Shown: positions 1 to 8,788, counted from the stretch's first letter. The stretch: DNA of 64,000 nucleotides from Mesorhizobium caraganae (GCF_016836705.1 NZ_JAFCGY010000001.1:1054001-1118000); one strand, 5' to 3'. Numbers and translations: made by a program. The notes: generated by a model from the letters alone, not told the origin.

Positions 1-582
1 GAGCGCCGGATTGTCGCCCGGAATGTCCGAGACGACCAGCGACACGACCTTGGCCGGATACGCAGCCGCCGCCAGCCTGCCGCCTTTGATGGTCGAAACA
101 TGCTTGCGGATGGTGTTCATGGCCGCGATCGGCGCGCCGGAGGCGAGTAGCGCCTCGTTGACGGCGATCTCGTCGGCCAATGTCAGGCCGGCGGCCGGCG
201 ACGGCAGCAGCGCCGAGCCGCCGCCCGAAATCAGCGCCACGACCAGATCGTCTGAGGTCAGCCCCTGCACCTTCTCCAGCAGGCGCCGCGAGGCCTCAAG
301 ACCGGCGGCATCAGGCACCGGATGCGCCGCCTCGATGATCTCGATGCGCTCGCATTTGGCGCCGTAGCCGTAGCGGGTGGCGACCAGCCCTTCGATCGGA
401 CCGTCCCAGACCTTCTCGAACGCCGCCGCCATCTGGGCGGAGCCTTTGCCGGCGCCAATCACGATGGTGCGGCCTCTAGGTTTCGTCGGCAGATGATCCC
501 GGATCGTGCGTTCGGGATCGGCGGCAGCAACGGCGGCGTCGAAGATGGAGATGAGGAAGGATTTGGGTTCGAGCACGGTCAT
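1..582 (-). CDS. ttuD: Glycerate 2-kinase / hydroxypyruvate reductase, N-terminal part (gene runs off the left edge)
   Basis: The minus strand is open from an ATG at 582 to the window edge, giving 194 residues. It shows the N-terminal half of the glycerate kinase type-2 (GckA/TtuD, MOFRL) family: an early [12 protein letters not shown] nucleotide-binding stretch, then [12 protein letters not shown] near residues 118-128, then the [15 protein letters not shown] segment. Enzymes of this family phosphorylate glycerate or are annotated as hydroxypyruvate reductase. The start overlaps the stop of the upstream HbpS-like gene as ATGA, so the two are translationally coupled. Lying downstream of guaD and puuD, it could move the glyoxylate carbon released by purine breakdown into glycerate metabolism; that role is inference. 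The C-terminal MOFRL domain is outside the window. Confidence 0.85.
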   Translation of the reverse strand, partial: MTVLEPKSFLISIFDAAVAAADPERTIRDHLPTKPRGRTIVIGAGKGSAQMAAAFEKVWDGPIEGLVATRYGYGAKCERIEIIEAAHPVPDAAGLEASRRLLEKVQGLTSDDLVVALISGGGSALLPSPAAGLTLADEIAVNEALLASGAPIAAMNTIRKHVSTIKGGRLAAAAYPAKVVSLVVSDIPGDNPAL

Positions 583-1076
583 TCCGCAGCCAGCGCCAGT
601 CCACGCTTGTCGACGCCGAGATGATCGCACAGCGCATCGACGACGACGCCATGGTCCTGGCGCTCCGGCAGGCCGGAGACCGTAATCGCGCCAATAACGC
701 CGGCGCCTTTGACCGTCACCGGAAAACCGCCTCCGGCCAGCACATAGTCGACAATGTCCAGCCCTTCGCCGATCTTGAAAGTGCGGTCCGGCCGCTGCTG
801 CTCCAGCACCAGGCGGTAGGTGCTTTTGAGGTAGCGCTTGACGACATTGATCTTGCGCCGCGCCCAGTCGGGGTTGGAGGCATTCGAGCCCGGCATCGCG
901 GCATAGAACAGCGGCCGGTCCCACAGCCTGATGTCGACGATGATCGGCAAATGGTCAGCCAGCGCCCGCTTGCGGATCGCAACGCCGATCTTGAAGGCCA
1001 CTGCCTCGTCGAAGGCCGGAAAGACCAGCGTCTCTTCCTGTTTCTGGATCAGAGCGATGTCGTCCGCAGCGGCCAT
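579..1076 (-). CDS. UPF0303 / HbpS-GlcG (DUF336) family protein
   Basis: This 165-residue protein matches the UPF0303 branch of the HbpS/GlcG fold. It has an N-terminal helix pair, a central [19 protein letters not shown] segment, and a C-terminal part ending [17 protein letters not shown], which is typical of the family. HbpS relatives bind haem in some actinobacteria. The biochemical role of UPF0303 members is not settled, and no catalytic residue can be named. The gene overlaps the downstream ttuD start by 4 bp (ATGA). It follows guaD after a gap of about 220 bp that is largely filled by a palindromic repeat. It probably belongs to the puuD-guaD-ttuD transcription unit. Family assignment is confident; function is unknown. 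Confidence 0.75.
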   Translation of the reverse strand: MAAADDIALIQKQEETLVFPAFDEAVAFKIGVAIRKRALADHLPIIVDIRLWDRPLFYAAMPGSNASNPDWARRKINVVKRYLKSTYRLVLEQQRPDRTFKIGEGLDIVDYVLAGGGFPVTVKGAGVIGAITVSGLPERQDHGVVVDALCDHLGVDKRGLALAAE

Positions 1077-1147
1077 TTTCTTTCTCCGAAATCGTCACAC
1101 GTCGTGTGTACGACAAGCTCCGCCCGGTCAAGGTCTCGTCGCGGCCG

Positions 1148-1301
1148 CCCCCTCATCCGGCCGCTTCGCGGCCACCTTCTCCCCGTTGGGGAGAAGAGAC
1201 GAGCGTCGAAGCCGGCGCCCTCCTCTCCCCTCGGGGAGAGGTCGGATTGCCCCGAATTGCCCTTGCAATTCGGTCTCGGCAATCCGGGTGAGGGGGACTT
1301 A
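1148..1301. repeat. Palindromic intergenic repeat of the 'cccctcatccgg / ttctcccc' family
   Basis: The segment opens with cccctcatccggccgcttcg, holds the short inverted pairs cttctcccc/ggggagaag and cctctcccc/ggggagagg, and closes with cggcaatccgggtgaggggg, the complement of its opening. It touches the last codon of guaD. Related copies occur at 8295-8432, 25603-25738 and 59841-60009. It looks like a mobile rhizobial palindromic element that has landed inside a transcription unit. Confidence 0.75.
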
Positions 1302-2615
1302 GCCCGCGGCCATGTCGCTCTTCGCCGGCCGCCCCGCGACATAGACCTCGCGCACCGCGCGATCGTCACCCAGCGTCTGCAGCAGGAACAGTTCTTCGGC
1401 CAGCGTCTCCACCGTCTCCATCCGCAGCCGCATCGCCGGCGTGGCGCGGGCGTCGAGCACGGTGATGTCGGCATCGGTGCCTGCATCCAGCGTGCCGACC
1501 CTTTCCGCCACCGACAGTGCCTCGGCATTGCCACGCGTGATCTGCCAGAAGGACTGGAACGGGTTCAGCTTCTCGCCGTTCAGCGCGATCACCTTGTAGC
1601 CTTCGTCCATGGTGCGCAGCATCGAATAGTTGGTGCCGCCGCCGACATCGGTGGCGGCGGCGATGCGCAGCGGTTTGTCGCGGTGGCGGAAGCGCTGATA
1701 GTCGAACAGGCCGGAGCCGAGGAACAGGTTCGAGGTCGGGCAGAACACCGCCACCGAGCCTGAGTCCGACAGCGCATCCGCCTCGCGTTCCGAGAGATGG
1801 ATGCAGTGGCCGAAGAGGCTCTTTTTGCCCAGCAGCCCGTATTGCTCGTAGACATCGGTGTAGTCGCGCGCCTGCGGATAGAGCTTTTGCGTAAAAGCGA
1901 TCTCGGCGTGGTTTTCCGACAGATGCGTCTGCATGTGCAAATCGGGATGTTCGCGGCAGAGCGTGCCGGCCATTTCCAGCTGCTCGGGCGACGAGGTGAT
2001 GGCGAAACGCGGCGTGATCGCATAAAGCTGGCGCCCCTTGCCATGCCATTCCGCGATCAGCGCCTTGGTATCGTCATAGCCGGATTGCGGCGTGTCGAGC
2101 ACGCCTGCGGGCGCATTGCGGTCCATCATCACCTTGCCGGCAATGTTGAGCATGCCGCGCGCATGCGACTCCGCGAAGAAGGCCTCCGCCGAGGCCTTGT
2201 GCACCGAACAGTAGGCGGCGACCGTCGTCGTGCCATGGCGCACCATCTCGTCGAGGAACAGCCGCGCAATGCGGCGGCCGTGCTGGGCATTGGCGAACTT
2301 GGTCTCTTCCGGGAAGGTATAGGTGTTCAGCCAGTCGAGCAGCTCGGCGCCGTAGGAAGCGATCACCTGCATCTGCGGAAAATGCACATGCGCGTCTATG
2401 AAGCCCGGCAGCAGCAGATGCGGCCGGTGGTCGATTTTCTTTACGCCTTCGCCCGCTTGTTTCTCGATCTGTGCGTAGGCGCCTGCGGCGACGATCCGTC
2501 CGTCGCGGATCAGCAGGCCGCCATCCTCCTCGTAGCGCCAGGCAGCATGATCGTCGATGGCTTCGGGCCAGCGCAAGAAGCTCAGCGTGCGGCCGCGCAG
2601 AAGTGTGGAGGTCAT
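1299..2615 (-). CDS. guaD: Guanine deaminase
   Basis: This 438-residue amidohydrolase-superfamily enzyme hydrolyses guanine to xanthine plus ammonia in the cytosol. The metal-site motifs are in order: HVHFPQ with the HxH pair at 76 and 78, MQTHLSENHAE with His 231, FGHCIHLS with His 270, and ATDVGGGTNYSM with Asp 323. The length fits the GuaD family (about 430-450). The start is 2 bp beyond the puuD stop, so puuD and guaD form one operon. With xdhAB encoded nearby, guanine can be taken to urate. Nothing is missing or truncated, though a palindromic repeat abuts its 3' end. Confidence 0.93.
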   Translation of the reverse strand: MTSTLLRGRTLSFLRWPEAIDDHAAWRYEEDGGLLIRDGRIVAAGAYAQIEKQAGEGVKKIDHRPHLLLPGFIDAHVHFPQMQVIASYGAELLDWLNTYTFPEETKFANAQHGRRIARLFLDEMVRHGTTTVAAYCSVHKASAEAFFAESHARGMLNIAGKVMMDRNAPAGVLDTPQSGYDDTKALIAEWHGKGRQLYAITPRFAITSSPEQLEMAGTLCREHPDLHMQTHLSENHAEIAFTQKLYPQARDYTDVYEQYGLLGKKSLFGHCIHLSEREADALSDSGSVAVFCPTSNLFLGSGLFDYQRFRHRDKPLRIAAATDVGGGTNYSMLRTMDEGYKVIALNGEKLNPFQSFWQITRGNAEALSVAERVGTLDAGTDADITVLDARATPAMRLRMETVETLAEELFLLQTLGDDRAVREVYVAGRPAKSDMAAG

Positions 2616-2617
2616 GC

Positions 2618-3835
2618 TTATTTTCCTGCGCCTTCGAACCAGGCGACCAGCAGCGCCCGCTCCTTGTCGCTGATCTGGGTGATGTTGGCCGGCGGCATGG
2701 CGTGGCTGCGCCCGGCTTGCAGATAGATATCGCGGGCATGCTCGGCAATGCCGGCGTCGGTGTCGAGCATCACGCCTTTGGGCGCGTGGTAGATGCCCTC
2801 ATAGACCGGCTCGGCGGCATGGCACATCGAGCAGCGGCCAAGCACGGTGTCGCGCACCGCCGGGAAATGCGACGAGGCGATATAGACCTCCGCCGCGGCG
2901 GATGCCTTGGGCTCGCCGGTTAGCACCTTCGGCGCCGTCGACAGCCAGATGATGATCATGAACAGCACGGCGGCCGCCATCCAGGTCCAGTGCGGATTGC
3001 CGGCACGCTTGTGCACGGTGTTGAAATAGTGCCGGATCAGCACGCCGATGATGAACACCAGCGAGGCGATGACCCAGTTGAACTCAGTCGCGAACGCCAG
3101 CGGATAGTGGTTCGACAGCATCAGGAACAGCACGGGCAGGGTCAGGTAGTTGTTGTGCAGCGAGCGCTGCTTGGCGATCTTGCCGTATTTCGGATCGGGC
3201 TTGCGGCCGGCGATGAGGTCGGCGACGACGATCTTCTGGTTTGGAATGATCACCATAAAGACGTTGGCCGACATGATCGTGGCGGTGATGGCGCCCAGGT
3301 GCAGGAAGGCGGCGCGGCCGGTGAACAGATGCGTCAGCCCCCAGGCGATGAGCACCAGAACGCCGTAGAGCACCAGCATCAGCCCGGTGTCGCTTTTTCC
3401 CAACGGCGAGCGGCACAGAAGATCATAGACCACCCAGCCAACACCGATGGTTGCCATCGACAGCAATATGCCCACCGGCACCGACATTGGCAGGACGTTG
3501 GGATCGATCAGGAACAGGTCAGCGCCGGCATAGTAGACCACGCACAGCATGGCGAAGCCGGACAGCCAGGTGGCGTAGGATTCCCATTTGAACCAGGTCA
3601 GATGCTCGGGCATTTCGGAAGGCGCCACCAGATATTTCTGGATATGGTAGAAGCCGCCGCCATGCACCTGCCATTCCTCGCCGAAGGCGCCGACCGGCAT
3701 GCCGGGACGCTGGCGCAGGCCAAGATCGAGCGCGACGAAATAGAAGGACGAGCCGATCCACGCGATGCCGGTGACGACGTGCAGCCAGCGCACGGCAAAA
3801 CTCAGCCAGTCCCAGAAAATCGCGAAATCCATCAT
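2618..3835 (-). CDS. puuD: Membrane urate hydroxylase with C-terminal cytochrome c domain
   Basis: From the ATG at 3835 (MMDFAIFWDW) the product is 405 residues. The N-terminal 300 or so residues form the multi-helix urate oxidase domain (former DUF989), with WLHVVTGIAWIGSSF in the first helices. The C-terminal part carries a haem c site CSMCH at 335-339 and a distal SHAMPP that can supply the axial Met near 380. PuuD family members hydroxylate urate to 5-hydroxyisourate and pass electrons to the respiratory chain, replacing soluble uricase. The open frame extends 43 codons upstream, but that part lacks family resemblance and runs into the LysR promoter region. It is transcribed away from the LysR gene and followed at 2 bp by guaD. 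Confidence 0.93.
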   Translation of the reverse strand: MMDFAIFWDWLSFAVRWLHVVTGIAWIGSSFYFVALDLGLRQRPGMPVGAFGEEWQVHGGGFYHIQKYLVAPSEMPEHLTWFKWESYATWLSGFAMLCVVYYAGADLFLIDPNVLPMSVPVGILLSMATIGVGWVVYDLLCRSPLGKSDTGLMLVLYGVLVLIAWGLTHLFTGRAAFLHLGAITATIMSANVFMVIIPNQKIVVADLIAGRKPDPKYGKIAKQRSLHNNYLTLPVLFLMLSNHYPLAFATEFNWVIASLVFIIGVLIRHYFNTVHKRAGNPHWTWMAAAVLFMIIIWLSTAPKVLTGEPKASAAAEVYIASSHFPAVRDTVLGRCSMCHAAEPVYEGIYHAPKGVMLDTDAGIAEHARDIYLQAGRSHAMPPANITQISDKERALLVAWFEGAGK

Positions 3836-3973
3836 ATGAAATCGTCCCTGCCGATTGGCTGACTTTACGGTGTGGTACGCCAACGAAAAGAGGCGAGGTG
3901 TACGATGACTTTCAAAAAAAAATGGAAAATAGTAGGTTGATCCCACGAGCCGTTTGAGAGCCACGAAAATCTG
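3836..3973. promoter_or_regulatory. Divergent promoter region between puuD and the LysR gene
   Basis: These 138 bp separate two divergently transcribed genes and include an A-rich run near 3915-3925, unusually AT-rich for this window. LysR regulators commonly control the gene transcribed divergently from them, so this is where a binding site acting on puuD-guaD would be expected. No individual operator can be assigned by eye. Confidence 0.45.
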
Positions 3974-4894
3974 ATGGCCTATCTCGACAACATCGCCGTC
4001 TTCGTTCGCGTCGTCGAGCTCGGCAATCTATCGGCTGCGGGCCGCGACATGCGCATTTCGCCCGCGGTCGCGTCGAATCGCATCAAGGAACTGGAAAAGC
4101 ATCTCGGCGTGCGGCTGTTCAACCGCACGACACGGCAGTTGATGCCGACAGAGCACGGCACGGTGTTTTACTCCGGCGCCAAGCAGGTACTGGAAGCGAT
4201 CACCGAGGCGGAAGCCGCTGTCTCGGCGCTCTCCGGCCAGCCGCGCGGCACCATCCGGGTCACTGCGCCGCTCGGCCTCGGCCGCCGGCTGGTGGCCTCG
4301 GGCATTCCGGATTTCCACGACAAATACCCCGATATCGAGGTCCGGCTAAGGCTCTCGGACCATAATATCGACATCATGAAGGAAGGCATCGACGTCGCCT
4401 TCAAGCTCGGCATCATCGAGGATTCCAGCTTGAGAATGCGCGGCATCATGGAATGCGAGCGCGTGCTGGTGGCAGCGCCGAAATATCTGGAAGCGCGCGG
4501 CGAACCGGTGGAGCCGCAGGAACTGATCGGCAAGAAGCACGATTGCCTGATGCTGCGCTATTCCGGGGCGCGCGAATATGTCTGGACGCTGCAGACGCCG
4601 TCCGGCCCGCAGAAATTCGAGGTGCACGGCCCCTACGACACCGACGATGGCGATGTGCTGACCGGCTGGGCGCTGTCGGGTCGCGGCATCATCAACAAGC
4701 CGCGCTTCGAGGTCGAACCCTTCATTCGCGACCGGCGGCTGCAGGTGATCCTGGCCAGCACGCCGCCGACGCCGGTGCAGTTCGCTGCCGTCTATCCGCA
4801 CAAGAAGCTGCAGGATCCCAAGGTGCGGCTGCTGCTCGACTTCATGGCCGAGCGCTGCCAGCGGCTGATCAAAGACCTTCTGGCCGGCAAATAG
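3974..4894 (+). CDS. LysR-family transcriptional regulator
   Basis: This 306-residue protein has an N-terminal winged helix-turn-helix (about residues 1-60, with VVELGNLSAAGRDMRISPAV and NRTTRQLMPTEHG) and a LysR substrate-binding domain starting with GTIRVTAPLGLGRRL near residue 92. It resembles the CrgA/PecT-like LysR subgroup. It is divergent from puuD-guaD and therefore a likely regulator of urate or purine catabolism; the effector is unknown. The start follows a weak ribosome-binding site, and no better upstream start exists. Length and domain order are normal. Confidence 0.88.
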   Translation: MAYLDNIAVFVRVVELGNLSAAGRDMRISPAVASNRIKELEKHLGVRLFNRTTRQLMPTEHGTVFYSGAKQVLEAITEAEAAVSALSGQPRGTIRVTAPLGLGRRLVASGIPDFHDKYPDIEVRLRLSDHNIDIMKEGIDVAFKLGIIEDSSLRMRGIMECERVLVAAPKYLEARGEPVEPQELIGKKHDCLMLRYSGAREYVWTLQTPSGPQKFEVHGPYDTDDGDVLTGWALSGRGIINKPRFEVEPFIRDRRLQVILASTPPTPVQFAAVYPHKKLQDPKVRLLLDFMAERCQRLIKDLLAGK

Positions 4895-5376
4895 GGCTGG
4901 CCGGCGAGGGATAGGCCGTTGGCGAGTGAGATGGTTGCCTACGACGGCCAACGAGAACCAGCCAGTCATGATGCCCGACATTCGAGATTAGCCGAGGCCC
5001 CTCAACTTCGTCATCCCAGGGCGAAGCAGGAGCGAAGCTCCGTCGCGGAGACCCTGGGATCCATTCCGTGACTCTCGCCGCAATGTGCGGCGGCGCAGAA
5101 TTCTGGACCATGGCAACGCTCCGAAATCGCGGCATGGATCCGCGGGTCTGCGCCGCGTCGCTTCGCTCCTTGCTTCGCCCGTGGATGACGAAGGGATGGG
5201 CGTTTCGGCTAACCGCTGAGGTGTTTTGATCCCATCAACGCATGCGGCCTCTCTCCGGCACGTGGGCGGAAAATGAATGCTGGCTGGCAAGTGACCGACA
5301 GTTGGCCCACCGCCGGCGGTTGCCATCCCGGGATGCGGCGAACATAGTTCCATATGCCTTCCCGCAAGGACCATCC
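4895..5376. other. 482-bp gap between the LysR gene and the first LLM gene
   Basis: No coding region is supported here. Most of the gap is the palindromic repeat at 5006-5193. The last 180 bp lead into the LLM operon and hold its ribosome-binding site (aagga, 5366-5370). Confidence 0.6.
5006..5193. repeat. Palindromic intergenic repeat, 'cgtcatcccagggcgaagc' family
   Basis: The outer arms are 5006-5027 (beginning cttcgtcatcccagggcga) and 5172-5193 (ending tggatgacgaag), near-perfect inverted copies about 145 bp apart. Internal motifs are ccctgggatccat and gcatggatccgcgggtctg. This is a second repeat family, distinct from the one at 1148. No open frame in it looks coding. Confidence 0.75.
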
Positions 5377-6357
5377 ATGACCGCCGGCACCATGATGCAT
5401 CTTGCTGTTTCGCCGATGCTTTATCCTTCACCGCAAGACGCGTCGGATTTCCGCAGCCTTGCCAGCTTCGCGCAGAAGGCCGAAGCCGCCGGGCTGGACA
5501 TGGTGTTGCTCGCTGACTCCGCGCCTGCTGCCGATGCGGATACGCGCAACCAGCAGATTCCTTTCGAAGCGACGACGGTGCTGGCGGCGCTGGCGACCGT
5601 GACGAGCAGGATCGGCCTCGTTGCTGCCGCTTCCACCGTCGCCCACCAGCCCTACAATCTGGCGCGCCGCTTTGCTTCGCTCGACATCATCAGCCATGGC
5701 CGCGCCGGCTGGAACGCAACCGTGGTGCAAAATTCGCGCGAAGCGGGCAATCTCAGCCGTCCCGAGGGGTTTTCCGCCGCCGATTTTCGTCGCCGCACCG
5801 AAGAATATATCGGCATCGTCCAGGGCCTGTGGCGGGGCTGGGATGCGGATGCGCTGCTGTTCGACAAGGTCGGCGGCCACTTCCACGATCCCGGCAAGAT
5901 GCATCTGCTCGACCACAAGGGCGAGTTCTTCTCGGTGCGCGGACCGCTGAACGTCGCGCGCTCGCCGCAGGATACGCCAGTGCTGGTGCTGTCGGATGTC
6001 TCCGAGGCCGACCGGGACATGGCGGCTCGCACCGCCGATGTCATCCTGCTCGACGGACCCGTAGGGGAAGCCAAAGCACGCCATGACGATCTCAAACGTC
6101 GCGTCGCTGTCTGCGGACGCGATCCGGACGCGGTCAAACTGCTGCTGAGCGTTGGCGCAGATGTTACCGCCGACACTCTCGACGCGTCGTTCCGCTCGAA
6201 GAGCTGTGACGGGTTCAACATCGCGATGCCGCCCTCCGCGCTCGAGGGCTTCTTCGACCGCGTGCTGCCGGAGTTGCGGCGTCGTGGCCTCGTTCCCCAG
6301 GATTATCGCGGCACGACATTGCGCGCACACCTCGGACTTGCCGGAGGTGATCAATGA
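5377..6357 (+). CDS. LLM-class FMN-dependent monooxygenase, short form
   Basis: The 326-residue product belongs to the luciferase-like NtaA/SnaA/DszA monooxygenase family (FMNH2-dependent). Recognisable parts are GLDMVLLADSAP, TSRIGLVAAASTVAHQPYNLA and the HGRAGWNATVVQ segment. The ATG at 5377 is chosen because aagga lies 6 nt upstream; the longer frame from 5242 has no family resemblance. Compared with the paralogue that follows (416 residues), about 90 residues are missing between the segments ending LLLSVGADVTADTL and starting DASFRSKSCDGFNI, while the C-terminus (RGTTLRAHLGL) is kept. It overlaps the next gene by ATGA. Substrate unknown; possible purine-related oxidation is only suggested by the flanking genes. 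Confidence 0.82.
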   Translation: MTAGTMMHLAVSPMLYPSPQDASDFRSLASFAQKAEAAGLDMVLLADSAPAADADTRNQQIPFEATTVLAALATVTSRIGLVAAASTVAHQPYNLARRFASLDIISHGRAGWNATVVQNSREAGNLSRPEGFSAADFRRRTEEYIGIVQGLWRGWDADALLFDKVGGHFHDPGKMHLLDHKGEFFSVRGPLNVARSPQDTPVLVLSDVSEADRDMAARTADVILLDGPVGEAKARHDDLKRRVAVCGRDPDAVKLLLSVGADVTADTLDASFRSKSCDGFNIAMPPSALEGFFDRVLPELRRRGLVPQDYRGTTLRAHLGLAGGDQ

Positions 6358-7604
6358 CCCGCCAGATGAAGCTTGGCGCCTTCCTGTGGGCGACGGGCCA
6401 TCACATCGCCGCCTGGCGCCATCCCAAGGCACATGTCACGGCCGGCATCGACATCGACCACTCCATCCAGCTGGCGCGCACGGCGGAAGCGGCAAAATTC
6501 GACATGATCTTCTGTGAGGACGCCGCCGGCCTGCGCGAAGCCAATGTCGGCATCGCCAGCCAGACCTCGCGCTCGATCGGCTTCGAACCGATCAGCCTGC
6601 TGTCGGCGCTCGCCGTCCAGACCAGCCGCATCGGCCTCGTCTCGACGGCCTCGACCAGCTACAACGAGCCCTACGGCCTGGCGCGGACCTTTTTGTCGCT
6701 CGATCGCTTAAGCGGCGGCCGAGCCGGCTGGAATCTGGTGACATCAGCGAGCCCCATCGAAGCCGCCAATTTCGGCGCGACGGGCCTCAAACCCCACGCC
6801 GACCGCTATGAGCGGGCGCGTGAGTTTGCCGAGGTGGTGACCGGACTTTGGCAAGGCGGCAGCTTTCTCGGCCATGACGGCCAGAGTTTCTCGGTACGCG
6901 ACCCGCTCGACCTGCCGCGCTCGCCGCAGGGCGCACCGGTGATGGTACAGGCCGGCGCCTCGGATGTCGGCCGCGACCTGGCTGCCCGCACCGCCGATGT
7001 GGTGTTCACGGCCGCGCAGACTCTCGAGGAAGCGAAAGCCTTCTACGACGATCTCAAGGGCCGAATGGCGGCCTATGGCCGCGAGCCGAACGATATCAAG
7101 ATCATGCCTGGCGTGTCGCCCGTGGTGGCGGAAACCGAGGCTGAGGCGCGGGAGAAACATGAGGAATTGCAGGCGCTGATTCCCGACGATGTCGGCGTCG
7201 CACTGCTGTCCAGCTATCTCAGCATTTCGGACCTGCATCGCTACCCGATCGACGGGCCGATGCCGGAACTGCCGGAGACTGAGGGCATGAAAAGCCGGCA
7301 GGCGCTGGTTGTCGAGCAATCGCGCCGCGACGGCCTTTCCATCCGCCAGCTTGCCCGTCATTTCGCCGGCGCGCGCGGCCATTGGCGTATTGTCGGTACC
7401 CCGGCGCAGATCGCCGACGAGTTGCAGGCGCGGTTTGAAGGCGGCGGGGCCGACGGCTTCAATGTCATGCCGTCATATTTTCCCGGCGAACTCGATGCGT
7501 TCGCCACGCTGGTGGTGCCTGAACTGCAGCGGCGTGGCCTGTTCCGCCGGGAGTACGAGGGTAGCACTCTACGCGAGCATCTGGGGTTGAAGCGGCCGAC
7601 GTAG
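6354..7604 (+). CDS. LLM-class FMN-dependent monooxygenase, full length
   Basis: This 416-residue protein is a full-length NtaA/SnaA/DszA-type flavin monooxygenase. It begins MKLGAFLWATGHHIAAWRH, has TSRIGLVSTASTSYNEPYGL and GRAGWNLVTSASP in the barrel, and ends with the family tail RREYEGSTLREHLGL. Relatives use FMNH2 supplied by a separate reductase to oxidise chelators, organosulfur compounds or heterocycles. It is translationally coupled to the shorter paralogue upstream (4-bp overlap), which suggests a two-subunit or two-step enzyme. The two genes point toward the convergent xdhC gene, with 13 bp between the stops. No reductase gene is adjacent. Substrate cannot be told from the sequence. 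Confidence 0.85.
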   Translation: MTRQMKLGAFLWATGHHIAAWRHPKAHVTAGIDIDHSIQLARTAEAAKFDMIFCEDAAGLREANVGIASQTSRSIGFEPISLLSALAVQTSRIGLVSTASTSYNEPYGLARTFLSLDRLSGGRAGWNLVTSASPIEAANFGATGLKPHADRYERAREFAEVVTGLWQGGSFLGHDGQSFSVRDPLDLPRSPQGAPVMVQAGASDVGRDLAARTADVVFTAAQTLEEAKAFYDDLKGRMAAYGREPNDIKIMPGVSPVVAETEAEAREKHEELQALIPDDVGVALLSSYLSISDLHRYPIDGPMPELPETEGMKSRQALVVEQSRRDGLSIRQLARHFAGARGHWRIVGTPAQIADELQARFEGGGADGFNVMPSYFPGELDAFATLVVPELQRRGLFRREYEGSTLREHLGLKRPT

Positions 7605-7617
7605 CTGTGGCGAAAAG

Positions 7618-8628
7618 TTAGCCGGCTATTTCTTTGTCTCGTTGGACCGGATGGTCGATATTTGACGTCGCGTTGTGAACGACCAGCGCCGTCATGATCT
7701 CGGCCGCCGCCAGCGCTGCGATCACCGGCGGGCGCTTGTCCTTGACCCCGTCGCCGCCGATCGGCGAGACGAGGCGGGCGAACTCAGCCTCCGTGCCCTC
7801 CGCCGATTTCAGGAACCAGTTCCTGAACGTCGCCTTCTTGGTCTTGGAGCCGATCATGCCGACATAGGCCGCATCGTCGCGCTTGAGCGCCTCGGCAACG
7901 ATGAGGAAATCGAGCGCGTGGTCGTGGGTGAGGATGGCGAAGGCGGCGCCGGCAGGCGCTTTGCGTATCTCGGCCTCGGGCATCGGCGTCAGTCGCGTCT
8001 CGACGTTTTCAGGCATGCCTTCCAACGCTTCGGCCCGCGTCTCGATGACGACGCCGTGCACAGGAAGAAGTGCGATGGTCGAGGCCAGTGCCTGGCCGAC
8101 ATGGCCACCGCCGAAGATATAGACATGTGGCAGGTGGGCTTCCTCGGCCGCCGCCGCTGCGATCAGTTCTTGCGCTAGCGTCGCATCGACCAGACGGATC
8201 AACACTTCGACGCGCCCGCCGCAGCACTGGCCGATCTCCGGCCCGAGCGGCACGTCGAGCGTGGCGCAGACTTCATCGACCTCGATGCGGGTTTCCCTCC
8301 CCCTCGAGGGCAGGGTGGCGGCGAAGCCGCCGGGTGGGGTCGTTGCGGCAGTGCGCGACACCCTTGCGGTGCCTCCTGAGAGGACCCCCTCTGGCCGCTT
8401 TGCGGCCATCTCCCCCTCAAGGGGGGAGAAAAGCATCTGCCTGGCCTTGTCGATCGCCATATATTCGAGCTGGCCGCCGCCGATCGTGCCGAAAATCGCC
8501 GCCTGCGAGACGAGCATGAAGGCGCCCTTCTCGCGCGGCGTCGAGCCTTTGGTGCCGGCCACTTCGACCAGAGCAAGCCGGCCGGCGCTGCCGAGAAAGG
8601 CTTTCAAGCTTTGCACTTTCGAGTTCAT
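7618..8628 (-). CDS. xdhC: Xanthine dehydrogenase accessory factor XdhC, carrying an in-frame repeat insertion
   Basis: XdhC binds molybdenum cofactor and delivers it (sulfurated) to xanthine dehydrogenase. The N-terminal XdhC/CoxI domain shows GSTPREKGAFMLV and GTIGGGQLEY. It continues with LGPEIGQCCGGRVEV, and the C-terminal Rossmann domain has VYIFGGGHVGQAL and GMIGSKTKK. The ATG at 8628 is preceded by ggtggg at 9-10 nt; 8637 and 8688 are other in-frame starts. Between the first domain and the GQCCGG segment lie about 46 residues starting SPLEGEMAAKRPEG that are the translation of a palindromic repeat (8295-8432), not XdhC sequence. The frame stays open through it, so the protein may still be made, with a loop in place of the usual short linker. 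Confidence 0.88.
   Translation of the reverse strand: MNSKVQSLKAFLGSAGRLALVEVAGTKGSTPREKGAFMLVSQAAIFGTIGGGQLEYMAIDKARQMLFSPLEGEMAAKRPEGVLSGGTARVSRTAATTPPGGFAATLPSRGRETRIEVDEVCATLDVPLGPEIGQCCGGRVEVLIRLVDATLAQELIAAAAAEEAHLPHVYIFGGGHVGQALASTIALLPVHGVVIETRAEALEGMPENVETRLTPMPEAEIRKAPAGAAFAILTHDHALDFLIVAEALKRDDAAYVGMIGSKTKKATFRNWFLKSAEGTEAEFARLVSPIGGDGVKDKRPPVIAALAAAEIMTALVVHNATSNIDHPVQRDKEIAG
8295..8432. repeat. Palindromic repeat inserted inside xdhC
   Basis: The segment runs from ccctccccctcgaggg to ctcaaggggggagaa and contains paired arms such as gtggcggcgaagccgcc and ggccgctttgcggcc. It has the same architecture as the intergenic copies at 1148, 25603 and 59841. Here it lies wholly inside a coding frame and adds about 46 codons with no stop. 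Confidence 0.8.
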
Positions 8629-8696
8629 CGTCTGCATTCCCACCGCAGCGCCGTGCGTCCTGGACGCACAAAGGACGCTGCGGCTCATTTAGTCTG

Positions 8697-8742
8697 CCGC
8701 ATGATCCTTTCCGAAATCGATATCGATTTCGGGGTCATGCGG
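8697..8742. repeat. Short palindromic element centred on atcgatatcgat
   Basis: An imperfect 46-bp palindrome with arms ccgcatga/tcatgcgg and a perfect 20-bp core cgaaatcgatatcgatttcg. It sits in the 160-bp space between xdhB and xdhC. It could fold in RNA as a processing or termination hairpin, or be one more rhizobial repeat; there is no T-run. Confidence 0.6.
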
Positions 8743-8788
8743 TGTGAAACATAGCGTTTTCGGGCCGGATTTGCACGTTCTGGCTCGA

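Noticed and set aside
2618..3964. Longer puuD start at 3964
   Set aside because: The extra 43 residues lack family similarity and would overlap the divergent LysR promoter.
5006..5193. Small open frames in the palindromic block
   Set aside because: They are formed by the repeat itself and have no independent support.
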